Positions 62,530 through 64,000 of a stretch of 64,000 nucleotides of DNA are shown in pieces. Source of the DNA: Sepiola atlantica (taxonomy: Eukaryota; Mollusca; Cephalopoda; Sepiida; Sepiolidae); assembly GCA_963556195.1 (NCBI GenBank), contig OY744546.1:67401803-67465802 (forward strand). The letters are read 5' to 3'. Positions within the stretch are counted from its first letter, which is position 1. Each line of letters opens with the position of its first letter. The notes under the pieces were generated by a model. The model was not told where the DNA came from. It did not search any database and saw only the letters and a program-made list of their open reading frames with translations. A program made the position numbers and the translations under genes.

Positions 62530-63292
62530 TTTATTTATATTTTTACTAAACAGTAAATCAATTTTAAATTGTAATTATTATATAAAAATTAAAAATGATA
62601 TAAAGAATACCTTTTCGAAAACAGTTAATTCAACAGGGAAGATGGATTGTATTCCCAAGTTCGTATCAGATTTTGGAACATTCATTTAAAAATTGGTAAA
62701 GTTACGATCAAAGGTGATCATCAGATAGCTTTTCCTTTCATCTTTTGTAATTAAACGATCTTAGTTGTTTAGCATTTCTGGGACCGTCTTGATATATTTA
62801 CGAAGGAAGATACAGGCTGCATAGGATATTAATAGTTATTGAAAAGTAACGCCCTATACTCATCAGTTCTACTAGTAATTGTTAGTGAAATATAATTTTT
62901 ACAATAAGAGTTGGGAGCAATAGTTATTAATTATTTTTTTCCGTTAGTGCGAACATTCAACGAGCGAGTTTTTTTGGCACTGAGTAAAATGCTGTTTTGT
63001 AGGGTTGACTGGTGTTTTCAATACTCTCATATTCTTCATCACCATTCATCTGCTAATCAATCCATCTTGTTGGGGTTTAGACTTCATAAGTGTTGTTTAC
63101 TTTGCATTAAATAAAAAAAAAAGTTGCTTGTGAAATCAGTTGATGCAGGTTCCAGGCAGCTTTACAGACTGGTTGCCATTGCTTGCACCTATATCCAATA
63201 CTATAAACTTTCTTATATTCATTTATTGTCAAAATTATATTTCAGTAATACAGTACAAGCACTAAATAATAGAGGGTTACCTTTTAATTAGC

Positions 63293-63294
<2 letters not shown>
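62530..63294. other. Intergenic DNA, nothing recognised
   Basis: The frame 62911-63114 (67 codons) has no recognisable motif. Confidence 0.5.

Positions 63295-63345
<51 letters not shown>
63295..63345. repeat. (TA)n microsatellite
   Basis: About 50 bp of pure TA. Confidence 0.95.
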
Positions 63346-63349
<4 letters not shown>

Positions 63350-63534
63350 GAAGTATAATAACACGAAATTACATAATCATCGATGCAATAATTTATTTCA
63401 ACCTTGTGGTTTTTTCAAGCATCCGATCCAGACGATTACATTTTTGAAACTGAAAGAAAAGAGTTGAATTCAAACTCGACAATTCAAATATAGTTGGAGA
63501 GAGAGGAGGTAACACCCCATCCAATACATATAGT

Positions 63535-63960
63535 AAGCCCCCAGAGGGTCAAAAAGCCCCAAAATGGCTAAGAGTGACATTTTTGGTCCCATAACTTTTC
63601 ATCCATCTATTCAATTTCTCTGAAACAAGGCCAAAATGTGGAGGCAATTGTTTCTAATAGAACATAACTATCGCTGACCTTGGAAACAATCTGGTTCGCG
63701 CCCCCAGGTGGTCAAAAGCCCCCAAAATGTCAAAGAATTACCCTTTTCTCACATAACGTTTGATCCAGCCATTCAATTTTTCTGAAACTTGACCAAAATG
63801 TAGAGGCAATTGTTTTGGATATAAAATGAGCATACTTGACATCAGAAAAATTGTGGTTCGCGCCCCTAGAGGGTCGAAGGGGGGTCAAAGGGGGATCAAA
63901 GGGGGAGTCAAAAATGCCCCAAATTGCCCAAATTTATTGGAGTTTACACTCGCCACATCG
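63535..63960 (+). repeat. 163-bp tandem repeat, about 2.6 copies, ending near the window edge
   Basis: The marker GCCCCCAGAGGGTCAAAA recurs at about 63538, 63701 and 63863. Each is followed by AAAATG.C, CATAAC.TTT.ATCCA.C.ATTCAATTT.TCTGAAAC and AAAATGT.GAGGCAATTGTTT. Copies differ by scattered substitutions. The third copy changes to GGGGGTCAAAGGGGGATCAA repeats. Confidence 0.8.
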
Positions 63961-64000
63961 AGTCACATACAGGGGAGGACCACGCACGTGATATTATGTC

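Overview
The window is repeat-dominated animal DNA with no recognisable host protein-coding gene, rRNA gene or tRNA gene. It is AT-rich and full of (TA)n tracts, minisatellites, fold-back elements, a BEL/Pao LTR retrotransposon and APE-type LINEs. This texture suggests a large invertebrate genome, possibly a mollusc such as a cephalopod. That assignment is inference from repeat style, not from a marker gene.

Left part (1-19,235). Mostly intergenic DNA with simple and complex repeats: a 600-bp GAA tract, an 11-bp minisatellite, several (TA)n blocks, fold-back elements (4021-4283 and 13623-13791), a small TA-flanked MITE (11806-11886) inside a 20-bp minisatellite, a 56-bp minisatellite (12040-12838) and a 2.1-kb purine-rich tract (15.3-17.4 kb). 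The most notable item is a 334-bp unit bounded by two sequence-perfect type I hammerhead ribozymes (5077-5126 and 5411-5460), with a tRNA-like Pol III promoter candidate between them. It looks like a retrozyme.

Central part (19,236-57,699). One BEL/Pao element on the minus strand occupies the whole segment. Its outer LTR ends (TGTTAG...CTAACA) are at 19240 and 57695 and both are flanked by ATAA. Its pol frame is broken by a 28-bp deletion. The inner part of its right LTR and the primer-binding region are missing, and an inverted 0.84-kb pol fragment sits in their place. The remaining right LTR is split by five head-to-tail full-length LINE copies (about 6.14 kb each, all minus strand). The same 16-bp target sequence occurs at both ends of the array and at every internal junction. 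Each LINE has ORF1 (zinc-knuckle RNA-binding protein) and ORF2 (1168 aa, AP endonuclease plus reverse transcriptase). ORF2 is open in all five. ORF1 is full length only in unit 2 and is damaged in a different way in each other unit. ORF1 also falls into mosaic sequence types while ORF2 is nearly uniform.

Right part (57,700-64,000). A 58-bp satellite, a 258-bp tandem duplication, a (TA)n(TG)n tract, a decayed retroelement 3' end with GIY-YIG-like coding and an inverted 5' piece, a 76-bp near-perfect palindrome, and a 163-bp tandem repeat that reaches almost to the window edge.

How parts interact: the elements are nested. The LTR of the BEL element served as landing site for the LINE array, and each LINE insertion or duplication kept the 16-bp landing site available again. 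The LINE machinery (ORF1, ORF2 and a conserved 3' UTR hairpin) is probably young, because five copies of a 3.5-kb frame are still open.
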